Assembly: GCA_030054275.1 (NCBI GenBank)
Contig: JASGCF010000002.1
Span: 6,839-29,588, forward strand
Reading direction: 5' to 3'
Origin: Limnohabitans sp.
GTDB taxonomy: Bacteria > Planctomycetota > Phycisphaerae > Phycisphaerales > SM1A02
Length of the DNA: 22,750 bases
Below, piece after piece: positions 7,644-16,300 of the stretch (positions within the stretch are counted from its first letter, which is position 1; each line of letters starts with the position of its first letter). Under the pieces are notes generated by a model. It had not been told where the DNA came from, made no database searches, and saw only the letters and a program-made list of their open reading frames with translations. Position numbers and translations under genes: made by a program.

Positions 7644-9278
7644 ATGTTCAATGCGACGATGCTCATCAACTCTTTGCGTCGCGCGCATTCCGCCGTGGCT
7701 GTCTCGGTCTCGTCGTATCTCGTTGCCTTGCCGCTTGCCTTGCCGCTTGCTGCGGCCGTAGTCCCGCAGGATGGCGGAAGCACCGCAAAGCCAGCGGGGT
7801 CCGCAGCGACGGCCCCAACTGCTGCAGCACAAACCGCCAAGACTGCCGACGCCAACTCGGATGTTGAGGCCGCGCTGCGCAAGTCGGTCATCAACATTCA
7901 AGTCCGTCAAGAAACGCGCGACCCTTCAACGCCTTGGAAACGCGAAAGTCCGCAAGAACTCGGCGGTTCCGGCGTTGTCATCGCGCCTGGCAAAATCCTC
8001 ACCAACGCGCATGTCGTCGAACAAGCGAGCGAGATTCTTCTCGAAACGAATCAGACGACCTTGCCAATTCAGGCGGAGCTCGTCGGTATCGACAAGACGC
8101 GCGACCTCGCGCTGCTCTCGACGACCGACGAAGCGTTTATCTCAATGCACCCGCCGATTCCGATTCTTGAAGGCTTGCCGAAGGAAGGCTCGCGCGTCGT
8201 TGTGATGGGCTACCCGCTTGGTGGCGAGCAGCTTTCGACGACGAGCGGCGTGATTTCGCGCATCGAGTGGTCGGACATCGGCATGACGGGCGAGCCGGGC
8301 ATGCGCGTACAAGTTGATGCAGCGATCAATTTTGGCAACTCTGGCGGACCTGCCTTCGTCGATGGCAAGGTCGCGGGTCTTGCCTTCAGCGGCATGGACA
8401 ACTCGATGGCCGACAACATTGCCTATCTCCTCGCGACGGAGGAAGTGCGGCGATTCCTCGATGAAATCGAGACGGGCACGATCGATGGCAACACCGTCAT
8501 CGCACTTGAATCGCAAACGCTCGAGAACCCGGCGCTTCGCGCCAAACTGGGTGCAGGCGCGGAGGTGTCCGGACTCGTGGTGGTTGATCAGAAGGGCGGA
8601 CCGCTGCAGGCGTGGGACATTCTCACCAAGATCAACGGTTACTCGATCGACAATAAGGGGCAGATCACGATCGAAGGCGATCGCAAGGTTGCTATGGACT
8701 GCGCGGTCGGCCGTTTCGTGCCGACTGCGGATAAGAAAACCATCACCGTGGAGTATGTGCGTGATGGCAAAGCTGCGAACGCGGAGATTCCGGCGTTCAC
8801 ACGAGCGACACGCACGATCGGAAGCTATCCCGACGGCAACTATCCGTACCTCGTGTACGGGCCGCTCGTCTTCAGTCCGCTGCACTGGGATCTCTTGCGT
8901 ATGACCGGTGGTTGGATGATGTACAGCGAAGGCCCAGTTTCTTCTGCGGTCACCGACGAGCGTCCGAGCATTGGGCGACAGGTCGTGACGGTTGCGTCGC
9001 CGCTACTTTCGCACGCGGTCGGTCGTGGATACGAAGTGACCCCAGGCCAATCTGTGAAGAGCGTCAACGGGAAGACCTTCGCGAATTTCGCGGAGTTCGT
9101 GCAGCTTCTGAATGATCTCAAGGACGAGTATGTCGTGTTTGAATTCAACGAGCGCGGCATTGAGCGGCTCGTCTTCAAGCGCGCGGAGATCGAAGCGGCG
9201 ACCGAGAAGATCATGGATTCGAACGGCATTCGTCGTCCATGCTCGAAGGATGTGCAGGCGATTTGGACGAAAGACTGA
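7644..9278 (+). CDS. Secreted Deg/HtrA-like serine protease with PDZ domains
   Basis: From the ATG at 7644 this is 544 residues. A signal peptide with hydrophobic core SYLVALPLALPLAAAVV (24-40) is followed by an Ala/Thr-rich linker (43-70). A trypsin-like domain runs from about 75 to 280, with the catalytic triad His123 (TNAHVV), Asp154 (TRDLALL) and Ser233 (NFGNSGGPAF). A PDZ domain lies at about 290-385 (GLVVVDQKGGPLQAWDILTKI), and a second, PDZ_3-like region at about 395-520 includes YPYLVYGPLVFSPL. The layout and the sequence around the serine resemble the plant Deg2/Deg9/Deg10 group more than E. coli DegP. It probably acts in periplasmic protein quality control. The start is uncertain: an in-frame ATG at 7659 is equally good, and one at 7545 would overlap prfC and bury the signal peptide. 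None has a clear Shine-Dalgarno sequence. Confidence 0.92.
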   Translation: MFNATMLINSLRRAHSAVAVSVSSYLVALPLALPLAAAVVPQDGGSTAKPAGSAATAPTAAAQTAKTADANSDVEAALRKSVINIQVRQETRDPSTPWKRESPQELGGSGVVIAPGKILTNAHVVEQASEILLETNQTTLPIQAELVGIDKTRDLALLSTTDEAFISMHPPIPILEGLPKEGSRVVVMGYPLGGEQLSTTSGVISRIEWSDIGMTGEPGMRVQVDAAINFGNSGGPAFVDGKVAGLAFSGMDNSMADNIAYLLATEEVRRFLDEIETGTIDGNTVIALESQTLENPALRAKLGAGAEVSGLVVVDQKGGPLQAWDILTKINGYSIDNKGQITIEGDRKVAMDCAVGRFVPTADKKTITVEYVRDGKAANAEIPAFTRATRTIGSYPDGNYPYLVYGPLVFSPLHWDLLRMTGGWMMYSEGPVSSAVTDERPSIGRQVVTVASPLLSHAVGRGYEVTPGQSVKSVNGKTFANFAEFVQLLNDLKDEYVVFEFNERGIERLVFKRAEIEAATEKIMDSNGIRRPCSKDVQAIWTKD

Positions 9279-9304
9279 GCGACGTGATTTGAGCGCTCGC
9301 GACT

Positions 9305-9336
9305 AGCGGCGGGGCGGCTTCGCCGCGTCCGCCGCT
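9305..9336. other. GC-rich hairpin after the serine protease gene
   Basis: AGCGGCGG (9305-9312) pairs with CCGCCGCT (9329-9336). A second stem, GCGGC with GCCGC, closes on a TTC loop, leaving a small internal loop. It starts 26 bp after the protease stop and has no T tract, so it may protect the 3' end or aid Rho-dependent termination. It is not a textbook intrinsic terminator. Confidence 0.5.
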
Positions 9337-9406
9337 CTCGCTCGCTTTGTCGTTGGCCACGCCAGAGGGAGCCGCCGCTCTCGCTCGCTTTGTCGTTGGC
9401 CACGCC
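9329..9406. repeat. 35-bp perfect direct repeat, period 43 bp
   Basis: The same 35 bases, starting ccgccgctctcgctcgcttt and ending gttggccacgcc, occur at 9329-9363 and 9372-9406 with eight different bases between them. The repeat lies between the protease and the GH13 gene. The TTG codon inside it gives false upstream starts to the GH13 frame. It looks like a local duplication, and whether it belongs to a dispersed family cannot be told from one window. Confidence 0.9.
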
Positions 9407-9488
9407 GTCACTTCCGCGTCTGCATCTTCGTGTCTGGGCGCTATCCTCTCGCCCCGTGCTTCCACAGAACAATGTTCTTCACAGCGTG

Positions 9489-11000
9489 ATGGATTTGTCC
9501 GACCGCATCGCGGCTCGCGAGGCCGACTGGCGCGCAGGCGCGGTTGTCTATCAAGTCTTCGTCGATCGATTCGCACCAAGTGCGGATCTCGACGCGAAGC
9601 GCGCGCACTACGCATCGCCGAAAACCTTGCGACATTGGCACGAAACGCCTGCGAAAGGCCACTTTGTTGAAGAGGCTGGCGTCTGGAGCCACGAGATTGA
9701 TTTCTGGGGCGGCGACCTCGCAAGCGTTCGCTCGCGACTTGATCACCTCGGAGCAATCTCGGCCGATGTCCTGTACCTGAACCCGATCCACCTCGCGTAC
9801 ACCAATCACAAGTACGACAGCGCCGACTACCTCGCCGTGAGCCCCGAGTACGGCTCGCGCGCCGACCTGCGCATGCTGGTCGGCGACGCGCACGCGCGCG
9901 GCCTGAAGGTCGTGCTTGACGGCGTCTTCAATCATGTTGGCCGCCGTCACCGCCTCTTTGAAGAAGCGATGCGCGACGCGCACAGCCCGTATCGCTCGTG
10001 GTTCTTCATCGGGAGCGAGTATCCAAACGGATACCGCGGTTGGGCCGATGTGGCGAACTTGCCCGATTTGCGCGTCGAACGCGAGGAGGTGCGCGAGCAT
10101 CTCTGGCTTGCGACCGACAGCGTGGTGCGCTCATACTTGCGCGACGGTGTTGACGGTTGGCGCCTTGATGTCGCGAGCGATCTCGGGCCGCATTTCCTGC
10201 GCGAACTGACGCAAAGTGCGCATCGCGAGAAGCCAGGCTCGTGCGTCGTTGGCGAGATTTGGAACGCGCCGAGTGGTTGGGAGCGTTCGCTCGACGGCAT
10301 TCTCAACATGAATGCGCGCATGATCGTGCTTGACTATTGCCGCGGTCGCGCCGACGCGAGCGTGACGGCCGAGCGTTTGCGCGACATGGTCGATGACGCG
10401 GGTATCGAGTTTGTCTTGCGCTGTTGGACCACGCTTGAGAATCACGATACCGAGCGGCTCGCGCATGTTGTGCCGGGCGAAGCCGAGCGTCGCATTGCGC
10501 ATGTCTTGCAAGCGATGTTGCCAGGTTGTCCGAATCTCTACTACGGGCAGGAAGTTGGTACGCCGGGTGGTGCAGACCCCGAGAATCGCGCTCCGATGCG
10601 TTGGGATCTCGTGCGCGATGGGCACCACGAGTGGGAGTTCATGCGCGGGCTCTACAGCGCGCGGCGCTCGATGCGCGCAGCAGCGAAGGGCGATGTGATC
10701 TTCCTGCGCGGGCGCAAGTTGCTCGCGTTCCTGCGCACCACCGACCGCGCGCTCGAGAGCGTGCTGGTCGTTGCGAACATGGAAGATGTCGAGGTTGAGG
10801 AAACGCTTTCGATGCGCGATGGTCGCATCATGGCGGGCACGCACTTTCGTGACGCGCTCGCCTTCGATCGTCCCGACGCGTTCTCAACGCATGTCCACAT
10901 GGGCTTCGCCACGCTGAAATTGCCGCCGAAATCGGTGCGTGTGATGAAGATCGTGCCGCCGACGCCTGGGCAGCATTCGCCGTACAAAAGAATGCGGTAG
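9489..11000 (+). CDS. GH13 alpha-amylase family glycoside hydrolase (cyclomaltodextrinase/neopullulanase-like)
   Basis: This is a 503-residue enzyme with a GH13 (beta/alpha)8 barrel. Conserved regions: YLNPIHLAYTNHKYDSADY (96-114), region I DGVFNH (144-149), region II DGWRLD with nucleophile Asp227, region III GEIWN with acid/base Glu256, and region IV ENHDTE with His319/Asp320. The set of catalytic residues is complete, so it should cleave alpha-glucosidic bonds in maltodextrin-like substrates. The match NPI...NHKYDSADY is closest to the cyclomaltodextrinase/neopullulanase/maltogenic amylase branch, but the N-terminal starch-binding domain of those enzymes is absent: the barrel begins within 20 residues (AVVYQVFVDRF). 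A small C-terminal beta domain follows. No signal peptide, so probably cytoplasmic. ATG 9489 is chosen because the upstream TTG at 9390 sits inside a direct repeat. The stop lies inside a 14-bp tandem repeat. Confidence 0.92.
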   Translation: MDLSDRIAAREADWRAGAVVYQVFVDRFAPSADLDAKRAHYASPKTLRHWHETPAKGHFVEEAGVWSHEIDFWGGDLASVRSRLDHLGAISADVLYLNPIHLAYTNHKYDSADYLAVSPEYGSRADLRMLVGDAHARGLKVVLDGVFNHVGRRHRLFEEAMRDAHSPYRSWFFIGSEYPNGYRGWADVANLPDLRVEREEVREHLWLATDSVVRSYLRDGVDGWRLDVASDLGPHFLRELTQSAHREKPGSCVVGEIWNAPSGWERSLDGILNMNARMIVLDYCRGRADASVTAERLRDMVDDAGIEFVLRCWTTLENHDTERLAHVVPGEAERRIAHVLQAMLPGCPNLYYGQEVGTPGGADPENRAPMRWDLVRDGHHEWEFMRGLYSARRSMRAAAKGDVIFLRGRKLLAFLRTTDRALESVLVVANMEDVEVEETLSMRDGRIMAGTHFRDALAFDRPDAFSTHVHMGFATLKLPPKSVRVMKIVPPTPGQHSPYKRMR

Positions 11001-11054
11001 AGAGAATGAGGTAGAGAGAATGCGGTAGAGGCGGATGCGGTGAGTGAGAATGCG
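10990..11054. repeat. Degenerate 14-bp tandem repeat across the GH13 stop codon
   Basis: Units at 10990-11003 (gaatgcggtagaga), 11004-11017 (one change) and 11018-11031 (last base changed) are followed by a weaker copy at 11032-11045 and a partial copy to 11054. The GH13 TAG stop (10998-11000) is in the first unit. Because 14 is not a multiple of three, changes in copy number would not extend the frame far: each unit carries TAG in a shifting phase. Confidence 0.8.
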
Positions 11055-11062
11055 CGCCGCAC

Positions 11063-11104
11063 ACCAAAAACAACAGAGCGCGAACTGTGAAGTCCGCGCT
11101 CTGT
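11063..11104 (-). terminator. Intrinsic terminator of the PEP-CTERM-like gene
   Basis: A perfect 10-bp inverted repeat, ACAGAGCGCG at 11073-11082 and CGCGCTCTGT at 11095-11104, surrounds a 12-base loop that can form three more pairs. Read on the minus strand the stem is followed at once by TTGTTTTTGG (11072-11063), a good U tract. It lies 48 bp beyond the stop of the minus-strand gene, between convergent genes. On the plus strand there is no T tract, so it mainly serves the minus strand. Confidence 0.85.
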
Positions 11105-11151
11105 GGACATCCCCGGAATGTGGGGGTGCTCGTAGAAAGTTCGTTGTGTTT

Positions 11152-12033
11152 TCAGCGACGACGACGACCAGCGAGGCCTGCAAGTCCGAGCAGGGCGATC
11201 GCGCCTGGTGCGGGGACGGCGCCGCCGATCACAGTGCCGCTCGAGTTCTGGTAGGTCACCGTGTCGCCGTTGGCCGAGTAGATCTCGGTCGTGGCCTCGT
11301 TCGCCGCGAGGTAGAGGAACGCCGGAAGCGGCGTGTTGTTGATCTGCGTGAAGTTCACCGTGAAGGTGGTGCTGTTCAGGTCGAAGCTGCCGGTCTGTCC
11401 GATGTTCGTGACAGCGTTTCCACTCGTGAAACCAAGCGAGCTCAGCGACTGCGTGAGTTCGAAGGTGAACGAGCCGACCGCGCTGGTGGCGACGATGTTG
11501 TTCCAGAGCGCAACCGAAGCAGCGGTGAGGCTGAGGTAGTTGCGCTGCGCGCCAGTCTTGTAGACCGGCGAGGTGTTGAACTGGAAGGCGCCGTTGCCAA
11601 GGTCGGCCGACCAGGTGCCGTTGCCCCATCCGCCGATGGTCGAGTCGACTTCGGACTCGCTGAGGATCGTGGCCGGGCTACCGAGGCTCATGGCGGAGGT
11701 CGAGCTCCCGCCGGCGTAGGTGTTGTTTATCTGCCATGCGGTGCCCGAGGCGTTCGTCACGGTACCGCCGGTTGTATAGCCAGCGCTCACGCTGCCGCCC
11801 GCCCAGATGTTGGTCAGGCCGCTCGCGTCTTGGTAGCGCGCGATGAAGGTGCTCACTTGGACGAAGCCCGCATCAGCGGTGCTCGAAATGAGTGCGGAGG
11901 TTGCGGCAAAGGTCGAGGCGACGAGGAAAGTGAAGTTCTTTATATCTGTGGAGTTGGGAGGGGAAAGCGTTGATTGGGAACCGCGCGGCACACCGCGCAG
12001 ACTGTGGAACGACGACTGTTCGACCTGGTCCAT
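11152..12033 (-). CDS. Exported protein with PEP-CTERM-like sorting tail
   Basis: The 293-residue frame has a hydrophobic segment KNFTFLVASTFAATSALISS (32-51) ending in an ADA-G cleavage-like site. A Ser/Thr/Asn/Gly-rich beta-type body (about 56-265) and the tail VPAPGAIALLGLAGLAGRRRR at the very C-terminus follow. That tail (PAPGA, hydrophobic helix, Arg cluster) is the Phycisphaerae form of the PEP-CTERM signal, which exosortase/archaeosortase-type enzymes process during export to the cell surface. No catalytic motif is visible, so it may be a surface or matrix protein. The start is doubtful. The first ATG (12033) puts about 30 polar residues before the signal segment. The ideal start, just before KNFTF, is an ATA codon at 11943-11941. 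An in-frame GTG is at 11991. It is divergent from the cupin gene and ends at a strong terminator. Confidence 0.82.
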   Translation of the reverse strand: MDQVEQSSFHSLRGVPRGSQSTLSPPNSTDIKNFTFLVASTFAATSALISSTADAGFVQVSTFIARYQDASGLTNIWAGGSVSAGYTTGGTVTNASGTAWQINNTYAGGSSTSAMSLGSPATILSESEVDSTIGGWGNGTWSADLGNGAFQFNTSPVYKTGAQRNYLSLTAASVALWNNIVATSAVGSFTFELTQSLSSLGFTSGNAVTNIGQTGSFDLNSTTFTVNFTQINNTPLPAFLYLAANEATTEIYSANGDTVTYQNSSGTVIGGAVPAPGAIALLGLAGLAGRRRR

Positions 12034-12152
12034 TGGGGAAGCGCAAAGCGCGGCGCGGGTTGGTCACGCATTCCGAGTGATTTCCGAAATTCGTTCAGGC
12101 GGGCGCATGGACTACCGCGACGAAGGTCCGCGTTCGCCATACTGCGGGCCTC
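12034..12152. promoter_or_regulatory. Intergenic region between divergent genes, promoter region by position
   Basis: The PEP-CTERM-like gene and the cupin gene diverge from here, so promoters for both should lie in these 119 bp (210 bp if the shorter PEP-CTERM start is right). An AT-richer patch holds the imperfect palindrome ATTTCCGAAAT (12080-12090), which could be an operator. I cannot identify convincing -35/-10 boxes. Confidence 0.3.
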
Positions 12153-13466
<1,314 letters not shown>

Positions 13467-13507
13467 TGGGAACGCGTGCCGCGCAGTTGGCGGGTAGTTC
13501 CCCGCGA

Positions 13508-13789
13508 GGTGCCTGGCACCGAGCGACCGCCCGCAACCCGCGCGCGATCCGGAGTTTGCGCGATCCTCCGCGGTGCCTGGCACGTGCCGGGTAGACGCGG
13601 GGTTGCTGGCCGGCACGGTTCTCAAAGCAACACCGTGCCGGGTAGCGTGCGGGCTGGTGCCGCGCATGTGCCGTGCACGAGCCAGTACCTTGCTACCCGA
13701 GGAGCCGGACGAGTTTGCACTGAGACATCAGGTGCCAGCCAAGTACCCGCCACTCGCGCGGTCTTCTCGCGGCACGGTTCGCACAGCAA
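13508..13789. repeat. Cluster of REP-like palindromes in the 343-bp gap between the cupin and TIM-barrel genes
   Basis: The gap 13467-13809 holds no gene I can support. It contains the palindrome GGTGCCTGGCACC (13508-13520), a second GGTGCCTGGCAC (13572-13583), and an inverted pair CCGGCACGGT (13610-13619) and ACCGTGCCGG (13632-13641). GGCACGGTT recurs at 13771-13779, and GGTTCTCAAA occurs at both 13617-13626 and 13790-13799. The core is the same as in the terminator at 16881-16948, so this appears to be a dispersed palindromic element of the REP/BIME kind. It could stabilise or terminate the cupin transcript, which would decouple it from the next two genes. Confidence 0.7.
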
Positions 13790-13798
13790 GGTTCTCAA

Positions 13799-13803
13799 AA
13801 GGA
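13799..13803 (+). promoter_or_regulatory. Ribosome binding site of the TIM-barrel gene
   Basis: AAGGA within an A-rich run (AAAAGGAAA) lies six bases before the ATG at 13810. It decides this start over the upstream frame from 13573, which would translate the palindromic repeats. Confidence 0.65.
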
Positions 13804-13809
13804 AACACA

Positions 13810-14841
13810 ATGAAACTGCACAACGCCATGTGGCCTGGACTCGTTGGCAAAGAGCCCGGCACCGATCATCCGCCGATCTCACTCGACCGCATGCTCGAAC
13901 TCACCGCGAAGGCGTCGGTCGATGGGCAGAAGTTCGACGGCGTCGATCTCTTCCTCTTTCACCCGCACACCGATCCCGATGCAAGCGAGTCGGACCTTCG
14001 CAAGATGGCCGACAAGATCGCAGCGAAGAATCTCGCGGTCGGTTCGCTTGTTGCGCCCGTGTGGCCAGGCACCGTTGGCGACAGTGCGATGGGTTCGATT
14101 GAACAGCGCGCGAAGTTCATCGACGCCGTGCGCAAGGCTTGCCGCGTTGCGCGCATCTTGAATGAGCACGGCGTGCGCAAGTACGGCGTGATTCGCATCG
14201 ACAGCGCGACGGGCACGAAAGCCGCCGCGAAGAACGAGAAAGCGGCGATCAAAGCGATTGCAGCGACCTTCCGCGAGGCGGGGATGGTTGCGGCTGGTCA
14301 CGGTGAGCGACTCGCCGCAGAGGGCGAGGTCTGCTGGGCGGGCATGCACTCGTGGAAGGCGATGGTGTCGCTCCTTGAAGCGGTCGACCTGCCGGGAACC
14401 GTGGGTTTCCAAGCCGATCTTGCGCACACTTATCTCTACATGCTGGGCGTGAACTCGCCGAAGACCGCGCTCTTGAAGACGAGGATCTTGAAGAAGGGCA
14501 AGGGCGGCAAGTACTCGCAGAAGGATTTCGACAAGGCGTATGGCAAGCTCACCGACGCGCTGCGCCCATGGACGATCGACTTTCATGTTGCGCAGAACGA
14601 CGGCACCGTGCACGGCACCGGTTCGCACGACAAAACGGGGCGTCACTGCCCGGCCGACGATCCGAACGGCAAACTCGACATCGCTGCGTGCTCGAAGCGT
14701 TGGCTTGAAGGTGCAGCGGGCCGCGGTATCAAGCACATCTGTTGGGACGGCTGCATGTTCCCGAATGCCGTACTTGAGAAGCAAGAGACTTGGAACACAG
14801 TGTTGCGCGCAATGATTTCGGTAAAGAACGCGATCGCCTGA
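13810..14841 (+). CDS. Sugar phosphate isomerase/epimerase-like TIM-barrel protein
   Basis: This 344-residue protein belongs to the xylose-isomerase-like TIM barrel (AP endonuclease family 2) group. Visible motifs: MKLHNAMWPGLVGK at the start, FDGVDLFLFHPHTD (42-55), GVIRIDSATG (126-135), GERLAAEGEVCWAGMHSW (165-182), GFQADLAHTYLYMLG (199-213), TIDFHVAQNDGT (255-266), GSHDKTGRHCP (271-281) and KHICWDGCMFPN (308-319). Glu173, Asp203, His206, His259 and Asp264 are candidate divalent metal ligands. Members isomerise, epimerise or dehydrate sugars and inositols, but this subgroup has no settled substrate to my knowledge. The Gfo/Idh/MocA gene begins 21 bp downstream, and this pairing is typical of keto-sugar or inositol pathways. 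No signal peptide, so cytoplasmic. Confidence 0.87.
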   Translation: MKLHNAMWPGLVGKEPGTDHPPISLDRMLELTAKASVDGQKFDGVDLFLFHPHTDPDASESDLRKMADKIAAKNLAVGSLVAPVWPGTVGDSAMGSIEQRAKFIDAVRKACRVARILNEHGVRKYGVIRIDSATGTKAAAKNEKAAIKAIAATFREAGMVAAGHGERLAAEGEVCWAGMHSWKAMVSLLEAVDLPGTVGFQADLAHTYLYMLGVNSPKTALLKTRILKKGKGGKYSQKDFDKAYGKLTDALRPWTIDFHVAQNDGTVHGTGSHDKTGRHCPADDPNGKLDIAACSKRWLEGAAGRGIKHICWDGCMFPNAVLEKQETWNTVLRAMISVKNAIA

Positions 14842-14862
14842 ACGGCGGGGGCACGATCAGTC

Positions 14863-16155
14863 ATGGCAATGAAGAACACGAATACGGCGAAGAGCGCGAC
14901 AGTTTCAAAGAGCGCGACGACCGCAAACGCGAAGACCGCAAAGACCGCAAAGTCGACGGCTTCATCCGACTCCATCGCGATCTCAACCACCGAGCCTGCA
15001 CCCGCACCTGCGCGCGAGCTGCGCATCGGCCTCATCGGCTACGGCTTCATGGGCCGCGCGCACGCGAACGCCATTCGCCAAGTGCCGCACTTCTTCAAGA
15101 CTTCGCGCAAGCCCGTGCTGCAAGCGGTCTGCGGTCGCGACGAAGCGAAGGTGCGCGAATTTGCCGCCGCGTGGGACGCGCGTTCGATCGAAACCGATTG
15201 GAAGAAGCTCGTTGCGCGCGACGACATCGACGCGGTCGACATCTGCACGCCCAACGACTCGCACATGGAGATCGCGCTTGCCTGCATCAAGCACGGCAAA
15301 ATGATCCTCTGCGAGAAGCCACTTGCGCTCGACGGGAAGCAGGGCGAGGCGATGGTGAAAGCGGTTGAGAAAGCGAAGTTGCCAAACCTCGTTTGGTACA
15401 ACTATCGCTTCCTTCCGGCAGTGACGCTGGCGAAGAACATCGTTGACGCCGGTGAACTCGGGCAAGTCTTCCATTACCGCGCGAACTTCCTGCAAGATTG
15501 GACGATTTCGGCGGATCTTCCGCAAGGCGGCACGGGTCTTTGGCGACTCGACGCGAAGGTCGCGGGCTCGGGCGTCACGGGCGACCTTCTCGCCCACTGC
15601 ATCGACACGGCGCGCTGGATCAACGGCGACATCGTCGCGGTGAGCGCGATGACCGAGACCTTCATCAAGGAGCGCGTCCACACGGCAACTGGCAAGAAGC
15701 AGCCTGTGAAGATCGACGACGCGTGCGCGTTCCTTGCGCGTTTTGAGAACGGCTCGATGGCGGTGTTCGAGTCGACTCGCTACGCGCGCGGCCACAAAGC
15801 GCTCTACACCTTCGAGATCAACGGCGCCAACAAAAGCCTCGCTTGGGATTTGCACGATCTCAATCGGCTCTCGTACTTCGACCACGGCGTACCGAGCGAC
15901 CGCCGCGGCTGGTCGAGCATCCACTGCACCGACGGCGACCACCCGTACGCGGGCAAGTGGTGGGTGCCGGGCCTTTGCCTCGGCTACGAGCAGTCATTCA
16001 CACACGGGCTGTATGAGTTCATCACCACCCTCGACGCCCCGAAAGCCGAGAAGCGCTTCCCCGACTTCCGCCACGCGCTCGGCACGCAGTATGTCTGCGA
16101 CGCCGTGCTGGCCGCTGCGCGCACGGGTAAGTGGACGAAGGTGAAGCAGGCGTAA
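14863..16155 (+). CDS. Gfo/Idh/MocA family oxidoreductase with a low-complexity N-terminus
   Basis: This is a 430-residue NAD(P)-dependent oxidoreductase. The Rossmann fold starts at RIGLIGYGFMGRAHANA (54-70, G59-x-G61-x-x-G64). DICTPNDSH (126-134) and CEKPLALD (150-157) follow, with the typical EKP triplet. The C-terminal substrate domain has VAGSGVTGDLLAHCIDTARW (233-252), where Asp241, His245 and Asp248 match the family's catalytic region. It should oxidise or reduce a sugar, inositol or glycoside hydroxyl using a bound nicotinamide cofactor. The first 50 residues are almost only Ala, Lys, Thr and Ser plus a Pro-Ala run, from short DNA repeats (AAGAGCGCGAC twice, AAGACCGCA twice). This lacks a Tat or Sec motif and has no counterpart in the family. 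There is no other start before Met63. It follows the TIM-barrel gene by 21 bp and is probably cotranscribed. Confidence 0.92.
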   Translation: MAMKNTNTAKSATVSKSATTANAKTAKTAKSTASSDSIAISTTEPAPAPARELRIGLIGYGFMGRAHANAIRQVPHFFKTSRKPVLQAVCGRDEAKVREFAAAWDARSIETDWKKLVARDDIDAVDICTPNDSHMEIALACIKHGKMILCEKPLALDGKQGEAMVKAVEKAKLPNLVWYNYRFLPAVTLAKNIVDAGELGQVFHYRANFLQDWTISADLPQGGTGLWRLDAKVAGSGVTGDLLAHCIDTARWINGDIVAVSAMTETFIKERVHTATGKKQPVKIDDACAFLARFENGSMAVFESTRYARGHKALYTFEINGANKSLAWDLHDLNRLSYFDHGVPSDRRGWSSIHCTDGDHPYAGKWWVPGLCLGYEQSFTHGLYEFITTLDAPKAEKRFPDFRHALGTQYVCDAVLAAARTGKWTKVKQA

Positions 16156-16242
16156 GCGTTCTGTTTGTACGGAGCGCGCGGCGGGAATTCTCCCCGCCCG
16201 CACGACGCGCCATCTTCGCTATCTTCCCGCTCCCAAAATTGA

Positions 16243-16258
16243 TCCCGCGTTCGCGGGA
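16243..16258. other. Short hairpin upstream of the SYLF lipoprotein gene
   Basis: TCCCGC and GCGGGA pair around a GTTC tetraloop, 42 bp before the lipoprotein ATG. A weaker stem GGCGGG/CCCGCC lies at 16180-16198 just after the oxidoreductase gene. Neither has a T tract. They may mark the end of the preceding transcript or lie in the lipoprotein leader. Confidence 0.45.
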
Positions 16259-16300
16259 GTTCGTCCTCACAATCTGACACCCACCCCTTTCGGAGTCACC

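Noticed and set aside
9390..9488. TTG start for the GH13 gene
   Set aside because: It lies inside the 35-bp direct repeat, and the extra residues have no signal-peptide or domain character. ATG 9489 places the barrel normally.
12080..12090. ATTTCCGAAAT as a named operator
   Set aside because: A single short imperfect palindrome is expected by chance, and no regulator gene is nearby. It is mentioned only inside the intergenic entry.
13573..13809. Upstream extension of the TIM-barrel frame
   Set aside because: It would translate the REP-like palindromes, has no family similarity, and AAGGA fixes the start at 13810.
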